DNA from: an uncultured Polaromonas sp.
GTDB lineage: Bacteria; Pseudomonadota; Gammaproteobacteria; Burkholderiales; Burkholderiaceae
Direction: 5' to 3'
DNA: 17,455 nt
Assembly (NCBI GenBank): GCA_946479075.1
Contig: CAMLDT010000055.1
Location: 1-17,455, forward strand
Part shown: piece by piece, positions 1 through 6,626 of the stretch
Layout: each line of letters starts with the position of its first letter
Numbering within the stretch: position 1 is the first letter of the stretch
Program-made: the position numbers and the translations under genes
Notes under the pieces: generated by a model
The model's input: the letters and a program-made list of their open reading frames with translations, nothing else
Databases searched by the model: none
What the model was told of the DNA's origin: nothing

Positions 1-2
1 CC

Positions 3-653
3 GACATCCAGGGCAACGAGTTGCTCAGGCGCATGTCCACCGAAGACATCTGCTCCTTCCCGCCGGTCATTGTGTATACCGGCCGCAACCTCACCCGCGA
101 GGAAGAAACCGACCTGCTGCGGTATTCGCGCTCCATCATCATCAAGGGCGCGCGTTCGCCCGAACGCCTGCTCGATGAGGTCACGCTGTTCCTGCACAAG
201 GTCGAATCCGAACTCTCGGCCGAGCGCCAGACCATGCTGCAGACCTCGCGCAGCCGTGACCGCGTGTTCGAGGGCCGCAAGATCCTGGTGGTGGACGACG
301 ATGTGCGCAACATCTTTGCGCTGACCAGCGCGCTGGAGCAAAAAGGCGTGCAGGTGGAAGTGGGCCGCAACGGCTTCGAGGCGATCAGCAAACTCGACGA
401 GATCAGCGACATCGACCTGGTGCTGATGGACGTGATGATGCCTGGCATGGACGGGCTGGAAGCCACGCGCCGGATACGCCGCGACCCGCGCTTCCAGAAG
501 CTGCCCATCATTGCCGTGACCGCCAAGGCCATGAAGGACGACCAGGACCAGTGCCTGGCCGCGGGCACCAACGACTACCTGGCCAAGCCGCTGGACCTGG
601 ACCGCCTGATGTCGCTGCTGCGCGTCTGGATGCCCGCCATGGAACGTGTCTGA
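3..653 (+). CDS. Hybrid sensor histidine kinase, C-terminal receiver domains (5' partial)
   Basis: The frame is open from base 3, so the gene begins outside the window. What remains is the end of one receiver domain (motifs VIVYTGR and SIIIKGA, the latter holding the usual lysine) followed by a complete receiver. Numbering from the TTG at 21, the second receiver has the acidic pocket in KILVVDDD (88-95), the phospho-acceptor Asp137 in LVLMDVMMPG, a Thr167 switch residue and Lys189 in LAKPLD. Tandem C-terminal receivers of this kind usually end large HAMP- or PAS-containing hybrid kinases; the kinase core is not visible here, so that part is inferred. The stop TGA overlaps the next ATG (TGATG), which indicates translational coupling to the CheR-like gene. 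The protein probably passes phosphate within a chemosensory-like relay rather than binding DNA, because no output domain follows the last receiver. Confidence 0.88.
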   Translation, partial: DIQGNELLRRMSTEDICSFPPVIVYTGRNLTREEETDLLRYSRSIIIKGARSPERLLDEVTLFLHKVESELSAERQTMLQTSRSRDRVFEGRKILVVDDDVRNIFALTSALEQKGVQVEVGRNGFEAISKLDEISDIDLVLMDVMMPGMDGLEATRRIRRDPRFQKLPIIAVTAKAMKDDQDQCLAAGTNDYLAKPLDLDRLMSLLRVWMPAMERV

Positions 654-1501
654 TGCCCAGGCGCACAGCAGGCGCGGCGGCCCCCGCCCCGAGCAACATC
701 GACATCGAGCTGCCCTTGCTGATGGAGGCGATCTACCTCAAGTACAGCTACGACTTCCGTGACTATTCCGGCGCCTCGCAAAAGCGCCGGGTCCTGCATG
801 CACTGTCGCAACTCGATTGCGCCAGCATTTCGGACCTGCAGGCCCGGGTGCTGCATGACCCGACCATGTTCCACCAGTTGCTGCAGTACCTGACGATCCC
901 GGTCAGCGAGATGTTTCGCGACCCCAGCTTTTTCCTGGCGCTGCGCCAGCAGGTGGTTCCGGTGCTGCGCACCTACCCGTCGCTCAAGGTCTGGATCGCC
1001 GGATGCAGCACCGGCGAAGAGGTGTATTCGCTGGCCATCCTGCTCAAGGAAGAAGGACTGCTGGACCGCACGCTGATCTACGCCACCGACATCAACCCGG
1101 CCTCGCTGGACAAGGCGCGCCAGGGCATTTTTTCGATGGGCAGCATTCAGGGCCATACCGCCAACTACCAGAAGGCCGGCGGCCTGCGCGCGTTTTCGGA
1201 CTACTACACCGCCGCCTACAACGCCGCGATTTTCGACAAGTCGCTGCGCGAAAACATCACCTTTGCCGACCACAGCCTGGCCACCGACAGCGTGTTTTCG
1301 GAAACCCAGCTGGTGCTGTGCCGCAACGTGCTGATCTACTTCAACAAGAAGCTGCAGGACCGTGCACTCGGGCTGTTTCATGGCTCGCTGGGCCGGCGCG
1401 GCTTCATGGGGCTGGGGAGCAAGGAAAGCATCGACTTCTCGGCCTATGCCACCCGTTTTGATCCGGTCGTCAAGGCCGAGCGGATTTTCCGCAAGGCATG
1501 A
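653..1501 (+). CDS. CheR-type protein-glutamate O-methyltransferase
   Basis: This 282-residue protein is a SAM-dependent methyltransferase of the CheR family, which methylates glutamates on chemoreceptors or related sensor proteins in the cytoplasm. Visible motifs are SEMFRDP (85-91, equivalent to the family's TEFFRD), the SAM-binding loop GCSTGEE (117-123), the acidic ATDIN (144-148) and CRNVLIYF (223-230). The length suits a bare CheR with the N-terminal helical domain and no TPR tail. I chose ATG 653 because it overlaps the upstream stop by one base and the family alignment begins about 18 residues later; an upstream in-frame start at 551 would lie inside the receiver gene. The last codons overlap the CheB-like gene (ATGA). 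No chemoreceptor gene is in view, so the methyl acceptor is unknown; in similar operons it may be the kinase itself (inference). Confidence 0.9.
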   Translation: MPRRTAGAAAPAPSNIDIELPLLMEAIYLKYSYDFRDYSGASQKRRVLHALSQLDCASISDLQARVLHDPTMFHQLLQYLTIPVSEMFRDPSFFLALRQQVVPVLRTYPSLKVWIAGCSTGEEVYSLAILLKEEGLLDRTLIYATDINPASLDKARQGIFSMGSIQGHTANYQKAGGLRAFSDYYTAAYNAAIFDKSLRENITFADHSLATDSVFSETQLVLCRNVLIYFNKKLQDRALGLFHGSLGRRGFMGLGSKESIDFSAYATRFDPVVKAERIFRKA

Positions 1502-2112
1502 CCCACGCCGTCATGGACACCCTGAGCACCACACAGCAGCACCCGGTCCGTGCCGTCGTGATAGGCGCGTCCGCCGGCGGGGTGGAGGCTTTGCTGAACC
1601 TGCTGACCGGCCTGCCCGCTGGTTTCCGTTTGCCCATCATCGCCGTGCTGCACCTGCCGCCCGACCGCGACAGCCGCCTGGCGGAAATTTTCCAGCACCG
1701 GCTGCCGATCACCGTGCGTGAGGCGGCCGACAAGGAATCGATTGCGCCGGCCACGCTGTATTTCGCCAGCTCGGGCTACCACTTGCTGGTGGAAACCGAC
1801 CACTCCTTTTCGCTGAGCTGCGAGGCGCCGGTCCATTATTCGCGGCCGTCCATCGACGTGTTGATGGAGTCCGCCGCCGATGCTTATGGCGCCGCGCTGG
1901 CCGGCGTTTTGCTCACCGGGGCCAACTACGACGGCGCTGCCGGCCTGGCTAAAATCAGGCATCAAGGCGGGATCACGGTGGTGCAGGACCCGTCCGAAGC
2001 ACAGGTAGCCACCATGCCCGAGGCGGCCATCCGCAAGCTGCAACCCAGCTTTGTTCTGCCCCTGTCCGGCATTCGCCAACTGCTTCTTGAACTGGACCAA
2101 CATTCATGCTGA
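1498..2112 (+). CDS. Stand-alone CheB-type methylesterase domain protein
   Basis: This 204-residue protein consists only of the CheB catalytic domain, which hydrolyses glutamate methyl esters or deamidates glutamines on receptors. The catalytic triad is in place: Ser25 in GASAGG, His52 in LHLPP and Asp145 in GANYDGAAG. Classical CheB carries an N-terminal receiver that gates the esterase; here there are only about 18 residues before the first strand, so the enzyme has no built-in phosphorylation switch. It resembles the receiver-less CheB homologues found with hybrid kinases. The ATG at 1498 overlaps the CheR stop by four bases; ATG 1513 is an alternative start that removes five residues. The stop overlaps the next gene within ATGCTGA. 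Control could come from the receivers of the two flanking kinases acting in trans, which is inference. Confidence 0.88.
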   Translation: MTHAVMDTLSTTQQHPVRAVVIGASAGGVEALLNLLTGLPAGFRLPIIAVLHLPPDRDSRLAEIFQHRLPITVREAADKESIAPATLYFASSGYHLLVETDHSFSLSCEAPVHYSRPSIDVLMESAADAYGAALAGVLLTGANYDGAAGLAKIRHQGGITVVQDPSEAQVATMPEAAIRKLQPSFVLPLSGIRQLLLELDQHSC

Positions 2113-3320
2113 CCCCCCACAGCGCCAAACTCCTGATCGTGGACGATCTGCCCGAGAACCTGCTGGCTCTCGATGCGCTGATCCGCCAGGATGACCGCGT
2201 CATCTTTCAGGCGTCGCGCGGTGAGGATGCGCTGAACCTGTTGCTGGAGCATGACTTTGCGCTGGCCATTCTGGACGTGCAGATGCCTGGCATGAACGGG
2301 TTCGAGCTGGCCGAGATGATGCGCAGCACCGAAAAGACGCGTCACATTCCCATCGTGTTCGTGACCGCCGCCGGCAAGGAATCGAACTACGCCTTCAAGG
2401 GCTACGAAACCGGCGCGGTGGACTTCCTGTACAAGCCGCTGGACATCGAGGCCGTCAAGAGCAAGGTCAACGTGTTTGTCGAGCTCTACCAGCAGCGCCA
2501 GGAAACGCGGCGCCAGCTGCAGGAACTGGAAAAAAGCCGGCAGGAACAGGAACTGCTTGTGCAGGAACTGCAAGCCACCCAGGGCGAGCTGCAAAATGCG
2601 GTGCGCATGCGTGACGACTTCATGTCCATGGTCGCGCACGAGCTGCGCACGCCGCTCAACACGCTGTTTCTGGAAGCGCAGCTGCGCAAGATGCAGCTGG
2701 ACCGCGGCAACACTGCCATCTTCGACGCCGCCTACCTGCAGAAAATGGTGGCGCGCGACAAGCTGCAGGTCCAGAACATGGTCCGGCTGATCGACGACAT
2801 GCTCGACGTGACCCGGCTGCGCAACAACCGCCTGTCGATACGCCCCAGCGAAGTCAACCTGCCGGCGCTGCTCGAACGGGTGGTCGGCAATCTGGCCAAT
2901 CAGGCGGCATCGAGCGGCAGCACCATCACGCTGCATGCCGACCAGCCGGTCACCGGCCAGTGGGACGAATTCCGCATCGAGCAGGTGGTCATCAACCTGC
3001 TGACCAATGCGCTGCGTTACGGCGAGGGCAAGCCGGTTGACGTGCGCATGACGCCGCTGCCCGAGGGCGTGCGCATCGATGTGCGCGACCAGGGCCGGGG
3101 CATTCCGGCCGCCGACCAGAAACGCATCTTCGGCCAGTTCGAACGCGCCGTCTCTCGCGAAGGTGACAAGACCGGCGGCCTGGGCCTGGGCCTGTACATC
3201 ACACACCAGCTGGTGCTGGCGCACGGCGGCAGCATCGAGGTGGAAAGCGAGCCCGGTCAGGGGACGGTTTTCACCGTGAGGCTGCCGCTGCAGCCGCCTG
3301 TTGAGCCGGCGGCGGACTGA
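2106..3320 (+). CDS. Response regulator-histidine kinase fusion (REC-HisKA-HATPase)
   Basis: This 404-residue cytoplasmic protein has an N-terminal receiver (Asp57 in LAILDVQMPG, Thr87, Lys110 in FLYKPLD), a Glu/Gln/Arg-rich coiled coil (about 125-168), a HisKA dimerisation domain with the phospho-acceptor His178 in VAHELRTPLN, and a HATPase domain. The ATPase shows the N box NLLTNALRYG (297-306), the G1 box DQGRGI (328-333), the F box IFGQFE (341-346) and the G2 box GGLGLGLYI (357-365). There is no membrane segment or PAS sensor, so the kinase is probably driven by phosphorylation of its own receiver by the upstream hybrid kinase. It is the last gene of the overlapping operon. No DNA-binding regulator follows, so its downstream target is not in the window. 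Confidence 0.92.
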   Translation: MLTPHSAKLLIVDDLPENLLALDALIRQDDRVIFQASRGEDALNLLLEHDFALAILDVQMPGMNGFELAEMMRSTEKTRHIPIVFVTAAGKESNYAFKGYETGAVDFLYKPLDIEAVKSKVNVFVELYQQRQETRRQLQELEKSRQEQELLVQELQATQGELQNAVRMRDDFMSMVAHELRTPLNTLFLEAQLRKMQLDRGNTAIFDAAYLQKMVARDKLQVQNMVRLIDDMLDVTRLRNNRLSIRPSEVNLPALLERVVGNLANQAASSGSTITLHADQPVTGQWDEFRIEQVVINLLTNALRYGEGKPVDVRMTPLPEGVRIDVRDQGRGIPAADQKRIFGQFERAVSREGDKTGGLGLGLYITHQLVLAHGGSIEVESEPGQGTVFTVRLPLQPPVEPAAD

Positions 3321-3422
3321 CAGGCCCGGGGTACCGCCGCAGCGCAACTACACACTCTGGCATCACGCTGCGTCTGTGGCTTGCCCCTGACAGCAGGTCT
3401 GACTCCCCACTCCCTCCCCTAG

Positions 3423-3454
3423 CCCCTCCCTCGCCCCGCTGGGCGATGGAGGGG
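3423..3454. repeat. Strong GC-rich hairpin downstream of the kinase operon
   Basis: Two 14-base arms (3423-3436 and 3441-3454) pair with a single C/T mismatch around the 4-base loop CGCT. The hairpin lies about 100 bases after the stop of the kinase operon. It has no following T tract (GACTTCATTT), so it is not a standard intrinsic terminator, though it could stabilise the 3' end of the mRNA. It sits within a pyrimidine-rich CCCTCCCCTAGCCCC context. Confidence 0.55.
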
Positions 3455-3515
3455 GACTTCATTTGGCCGCGTGCGCTGCGCTCGCGTGCAAACATGACCG
3501 TGCGTTGGGATTCCC

Positions 3516-3544
3516 GCATCAGAAGCGCTGCGCGCTTCTGATGC
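3516..3544. repeat. Perfect 13-bp inverted repeat
   Basis: The arms GCATCAGAAGCGC (3516-3528) and GCGCTTCTGATGC (3532-3544) are exact reverse complements separated by TGC. A perfect 13-bp stem with a 3-base loop is unlikely by chance. It is not followed by a T run, and it fits best as a dispersed palindromic repeat unit rather than a terminator. Confidence 0.6.
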
Positions 3545-3742
3545 TCCGGACTTTTGTCCCCGCATTGATTTATCCCTCACCCTTCTGTATGCGCCGAGGA
3601 GCGGAGGTCCAGACGGATCAGGACGGGCGATTGTCTGAGCGCAGCGAGTTCGAGCCCGGCCCCGGCTGGACCGAGCACCGCAGGTTGCCCCTCGTAGCGT
3701 CAGCGAAGAGGGGACGCAGACAGTAGGGTCGCCTTTCTTTTG

Positions 3743-3776
3743 CTTACTTTTCTTTGGCGAGACAAAGAAAAGTGAG
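3743..3776. repeat. A/T-rich inverted repeat (comamonad dispersed repeat)
   Basis: ACTTTTCTTTG (3746-3756) and CAAAGAAAAGT (3763-3773) pair perfectly around the loop GCGAGA. The stem extends to 14 positions (3743-3756 / 3763-3776) with one T-G pair. The low GC of this block stands out against the GC-rich surroundings. I recognise the motif from memory as a frequent intergenic element in Comamonadaceae. It could also act as a bidirectional terminator between the plus-strand kinase operon and the minus-strand dioxygenase-family gene. Confidence 0.6.
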
Positions 3777-3843
3777 TTGCCGCCGGGCAACCCCCGGCCT
3801 ACAGACATCAGCGAACCAAAGAAGTCAGAAGAAGAAACGCGGC

Positions 3844-3866
3844 TTCGACAAGCTCAGCCCGAACGG
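3844..3866. repeat. TTCGACAAGCTCAG-type dispersed repeat, copy 1
   Basis: This is a 23-base unit beginning TTCGACAAGCTCAG and ending GAACGG. It matches a repeat common in many proteobacterial genomes, often seen translated as FDKLSPNG. A second copy, identical at 17 of 23 positions by my alignment, lies inside the aminopeptidase gene at 8765-8787. Confidence 0.6.
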
Positions 3867-3880
3867 TGGTGTCACTGGAG

Positions 3881-3908
3881 ATGGATCCCGGATCAAGTCC
3901 GGGATGAC
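3881..3908. repeat. REP-like palindrome, half element
   Basis: The unit ends in CCCGGATCAAGTCCGGGATG, in which CCCGGA and TCCGGG pair around TCAAG. It corresponds to the right half of the full palindrome at 9335-9390. The left half is missing or has decayed to the short TGTCAC at 3870-3875. Confidence 0.6.
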
Positions 3909-3916
3909 CGGCGAAT

Positions 3917-4267
3917 CTATCCCCCAAACATGGCCAAGTTCAGCGGCCACGAGCGCCCCAACCAGTAGGCGTGCGTCGTGTGGTCGGCCAGGTCGTCGCC
4001 GCTGACGCCATGGACGAACACGTCCAGGCCGCCGCGATGGGCATCCAGCCAGGGGATCACCGCGTCGAACTGCGCGCGGCCGAAAGCCAGCTGGCAGCTC
4101 CAGCGCGGATGCGGGCCGACCTCTTTTTCATGCACACGGCCGACTTGCACGCCCGGCTGTTCGCCGGCGGCCAGCACCAGCGCGCGCGCCTGCGCCACGG
4201 TGGCGGCATCGAAATAGACATGCGCGTGGTAGCGCTCGTGCTGGTTGACCGGATAGCGGGCATTCAT
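3917..4267 (-). CDS. DOPA 4,5-dioxygenase family protein
   Basis: This 116-residue protein fits the small DOPA-4,5-dioxygenase family, which is named for extradiol cleavage of DOPA in fungi; the bacterial substrate is generally unknown. Matching features are YHAHVYFD (13-20) near the N-terminus, VGPHPRWSCQLAF (50-62), then FVHGVSGDDLADHTTHAYW (84-102). The many histidines (14, 16, 46, 53, 86, 96, 99) are plausible metal ligands. I chose ATG 4267 because the conserved part begins about 12 residues later and the total suits the family. A start at 4363 would add 32 arginine-rich residues and run into the divergent gene. The Shine-Dalgarno-like GGCAGG sits directly against this ATG, which is unusually close, and an out-of-frame ATG lies four bases downstream. 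The end at 3917 borders the repeat island. Confidence 0.78.
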   Translation of the reverse strand: MNARYPVNQHERYHAHVYFDAATVAQARALVLAAGEQPGVQVGRVHEKEVGPHPRWSCQLAFGRAQFDAVIPWLDAHRGGLDVFVHGVSGDDLADHTTHAYWLGRSWPLNLAMFGG

Positions 4268-4303
4268 CCTGCCATTGTCACGCCAGCGCGGCAAAATGCA
4301 GCG

Positions 4304-5371
4304 ATGACCTCCTTTTTCCGCCCCTTCCGGTTCAACGTTCAATCGGCGGGCCGCGCAGGCCATTACTCACTTTTTGATAGCTGCTTGCGCTTGCTGGACA
4401 AGGGCTGGAGGCCGATTTGGCTTGTAGTTCTGACGACAGCGGCCATGTTGTCACAGCCTGCCGCCGCCTTCGACCTGCAGGGCCACCGCGGCGCGCGCGG
4501 GCTCGCGCCGGAAAACACCCTGCCGGCTTTTGAACGCGCTCTGGCGATTGGCGTGACGACGCTGGAGCTGGACGTGGGCCTGAGCGCCGATGGCGTGGTG
4601 GTGGTTTCGCACGACCCTTACCTGAACCCGCTGATCACGCGTGATGCCTCCGGGCAATGGCTGCCCGGCAGCCAGGGGCCGCTGATCCGCTCGCTGAGCC
4701 TGGCGCAGCTGCAGGCTTATGACGTGGGACGCATCCAGCCCGGCACGCCTTACGCCACCACCTTCGGCAGCCAGCAGCCGGTGGATGGCACGCGCATCCC
4801 GACGCTGGCCGCGCTGTTTGAACGTATCAAGCTGCTGGGCGCCAGCCAGGTGCGCTTCAACATCGAAACCAAGCTCAACCCCGGGCAGCCGGGCGACACC
4901 GTCAGCCCCGAGGCGCTGACCGGGGCGCTGCTGAACGTCGTGCGCGAGGCCGGCATGCTTGCGCGGGTCAGCATCCAGAGTTTTGACTGGCGCGCATTGC
5001 AGATCGTGCAGCGGCTGGAGCCGTCCATTCCCACGGTGTACCTGAGCATTCAAAGTGCCAACAGCAACAACATCGACAGCGGCGCGTGGACGGCAGGCTT
5101 CAAGATCGCCGAACATGCCAGCGTGCCGGCCCTGGTCAAGGCGGCCGGCGGCGCGGTCTGGTCGCCCAACGGCGGCGCGGTGACGCAGGCGCTGGTGCAG
5201 CAGGCCCAGGCGCTGGGCCTGAAGGTCATCCCCTGGACCATCAACCAGCCCGCCGACATGGAGCGCCTGATCGGCTGGGGCGTGGACGGGCTGATCACCG
5301 ACTACCCGGACCGCCTGCGCGAGGTCCTGCGGATGCGGCAAATAACCCCGCCCGCGCCACTGAAGCCCTGA
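4304..5371 (+). CDS. Periplasmic glycerophosphodiester phosphodiesterase
   Basis: This GDPD-family enzyme hydrolyses glycerophosphodiesters to glycerol-3-phosphate and an alcohol, feeding phospholipid breakdown products into metabolism. In the 355-residue product from ATG 4304 the catalytic motifs are His61-Arg62 in GHRGARG, Glu70 in APENT, Glu88 and Asp90 in TTLELD, and His103-Asp104 in VSHDP. A hydrophobic stretch (about 39-50, WLVVLTTAAMLS) ending in PAAA|F looks like a signal peptide cleaved near residue 55, so the enzyme should be exported. The N-terminal ~38 residues are odd: they are partly encoded by a dispersed repeat (4371-4420). The true start may be lower, for example a TTG around residue 31, which would give a normal ~26-residue signal. 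Its start lies only 36 bases from the divergent dioxygenase-family gene. Confidence 0.85.
   Translation: MTSFFRPFRFNVQSAGRAGHYSLFDSCLRLLDKGWRPIWLVVLTTAAMLSQPAAAFDLQGHRGARGLAPENTLPAFERALAIGVTTLELDVGLSADGVVVVSHDPYLNPLITRDASGQWLPGSQGPLIRSLSLAQLQAYDVGRIQPGTPYATTFGSQQPVDGTRIPTLAALFERIKLLGASQVRFNIETKLNPGQPGDTVSPEALTGALLNVVREAGMLARVSIQSFDWRALQIVQRLEPSIPTVYLSIQSANSNNIDSGAWTAGFKIAEHASVPALVKAAGGAVWSPNGGAVTQALVQQAQALGLKVIPWTINQPADMERLIGWGVDGLITDYPDRLREVLRMRQITPPAPLKP
4371..4420. repeat. ATAGCTGC-type comamonad repeat, copy in the GDPD signal region
   Basis: The segment contains GATAGCTGCTTGCGCTT and then GGACAAGGGCTGGAGG. I recognise it from memory as a dispersed repeat of Comamonadaceae. It shares ATAGCTGC, GCGCTT and GGGCT in the same order with the copy at 8395-8440. 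Here it is translated as part of the region ahead of the signal peptide. Confidence 0.55.
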
Positions 5372-5428
5372 GCGGCGGGCTGAGCATGAGAAAATAGCTG
5401 ATTGACCCCAGACTACACAGGATTTCCC

Positions 5429-6533
5429 ATGGAAGCAGAACGCATCAACACCATCGCCAACCAGCTCGCCGACCTGAGCAACCGGGTCAACGAGCTTCGG
5501 GGGTATCTTTGACTACCCTGCCAAGGAACGTAAGTTAAACGAAGTCAACGCCGCGCTGGAAGACCCCAAGGTCTGGGACAACCCCAAACGCGCGCAGGAA
5601 CTCGGCAAGGAAAAAAAATCGCTGGAGGACGTGGTCCACGTCATCGACCGCCTGAGCACCGAGCTGGCTGACAACACCGAACTGTTCGAGATGTCCAAAG
5701 CCGAGGACGACGACGCCGGCATGGTCACCATCGAAGGGGAGGCGGTCAAGGTCGCCGCTGAAGTCGAGAAGATGGAATTCCGCCGGATGTTCAACAACCC
5801 GGCCGATCCGCTGCCCTGCTTCCTGGACATCCAGGCCGGCGCCGGCGGCACCGAAGCCTGCGACTGGGCCAGCATGCTGCTGCGCCAGTACCTCAAGTAC
5901 GCCGAGCGCAAGGGTTTCAAGACCATCATCGAGGACGAAACCCCGGGCGACACCGCCGGCATCAAGGGCGCGACGATCAAGATCGAGGGCGAATACGCCT
6001 TTGGCCTGTTGCGCACCGAAACCGGCGTGCACCGCCTGGTGCGCAAGTCGCCGTTCGATTCCTCGGGCGGCCGCCACACCTCGTTTGCCTCGGTGTTTGT
6101 TTATCCGGAAATCGACGATTCCATCGAGATCGAGATCAACCCGTCCGACGTGCGCACCGACACCTTCCGCGCCAGCGGCGCCGGCGGCCAGCACATCAAC
6201 AAGACCGACTCGGCGGTGCGCCTGACGCACATTCCGACCGGCATCGTGGTGCAGTGCCAGGACGGTCGCAGCCAGCACAGCAACCGCGACGTGGCGTGGA
6301 AGCGCCTGCGCTCGCGGCTGTACGACTTCGAATTGCGCAAACAGCAGGAAGCCCAGCAAAAGCTGGAAGACACCAAGACCGATGTGGGCTGGGGCCACCA
6401 GATCCGCAGCTACGTGCTGGACAACAGCCGCATCAAGGATTTGCGCACCAACGTAGAGGTGTCGGCCACGCAAAAGGTGCTGGACGGTGACCTGGATGTG
6501 TTCATCGAAGCATCGCTCAAGCAAGGCGTATGA
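5429..6533 (+). CDS. prfB: Peptide chain release factor 2 (with programmed +1 frameshift)
   Basis: RF2 recognises UGA and UAA stop codons and triggers peptide release on the ribosome. The gene is in two frames: ATG 5429 to the TGA at 5510-5512 (27 sense codons), then, after a +1 slip that skips T5510, from GAC 5511 to the stop at 6531-6533. The joined product is 367 residues, against 365 in E. coli. It carries the stop-codon-reading SPF (207-209) and the catalytic GGQ (252-254), both offset by two from E. coli. Ala248 stands where E. coli K-12 has Thr246; alanine is the common residue in other bacteria. A ribosome site CAGGA (5418-5422) lies six bases before the ATG. The in-frame TGA is autoregulation and not damage. 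Annotation starting at an internal ATG such as 5631 would lose 67 residues. Confidence 0.96.
5495..5513 (+). promoter_or_regulatory. prfB programmed +1 frameshift (recoding) site
   Basis: The sequence CTTCGGGGGTATCTTTGAC holds the slippery CTT (5507-5509), the in-frame TGA (5510-5512), the following C, and an internal Shine-Dalgarno-like CGGGGGT placed three bases before the CTT. When RF2 is scarce the ribosome pauses at the UGA and slips +1, so RF2 sets its own level. The site is identical to the E. coli element as I remember it, except for C in place of A before the G run. Confidence 0.95.
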
Positions 6534-6543
6534 CTTCAATTGC

Positions 6544-6572
6544 TGTCATTGTGGGCGCGGCCCGCAATCCAT
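6544..6572. repeat. REP-like palindrome, left half copy
   Basis: The run TGTCATTGTGGGCGCGGCCC and the bases following it match the left half of the palindrome at 9335-9390; 26 of 31 positions agree when two flanking bases are included. An internal stem TGTGGGC / GCCCGCA (6550-6566) pairs with one G-T. It lies just after prfB, so copies flank both sides of the aminopeptidase gene. Confidence 0.6.
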
Positions 6573-6598
6573 GCACCGCACGCCCCGGCCTGCGGTGC
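6573..6598. terminator. GC-rich hairpin after prfB, possible terminator
   Basis: GCACCGCA (6573-6580) and TGCGGTGC (6591-6598) pair perfectly around a 10-base C/G-rich loop, 40 bases after the prfB stop and just before the pepN ribosome site. No T tract follows, so intrinsic termination is doubtful. It may be a degraded remnant of the right half of the adjacent repeat. Confidence 0.3.
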
Positions 6599-6626
6599 CT
6601 AGCCGACTTAACCTTAGGAATCCGCC

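Larger units (their letters stand above)
3321..3916. other. Gene-less repeat-rich intergenic region
   Basis: I see no credible gene between the receiver-kinase stop and the end of the dioxygenase-family gene. Short open frames here translate to the low-complexity peptides typical of dispersed repeats. The stretch holds at least five hairpins or repeats in under 500 bases (3423-3454, 3516-3544, 3743-3776, 3844-3866, 3881-3908), plus an imperfect hairpin at 3688-3698 / 3703-3713 with CCCCTC and GAGGGG outer arms. The segment from about 3600 to 3790 resembles a block I remember as recurring between genes in Comamonadaceae. It probably serves as a landing zone for REP-like elements and may also end transcription of the kinase operon. 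Confidence 0.7.

Noticed and set aside
1962..3347. Long open frame on the minus strand opposite the receiver-kinase gene (461 codons)
   Set aside because: It lies antisense to a gene with full REC, HisKA and HATPase motifs. The translation is rich in His, Gln, Leu and Val with no family motif, as expected from GC3-rich antisense frames.
3754..4005. Small plus-strand frame containing FDKLSPNG and GSRIKSGMTG
   Set aside because: These peptides are simply translations of the dispersed repeats at 3844-3866 and 3881-3908, so this is not a gene.
5510..5512. In-frame TGA in prfB as a sign of a pseudogene or sequencing error
   Set aside because: The surrounding CTTTGAC and the upstream G run are the known RF2 recoding signal, and the rest of the gene is intact.
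5535..6539. Minus-strand open frame opposite prfB (334 codons)
   Set aside because: It is antisense to the certain RF2 gene and shows no recognisable domain.
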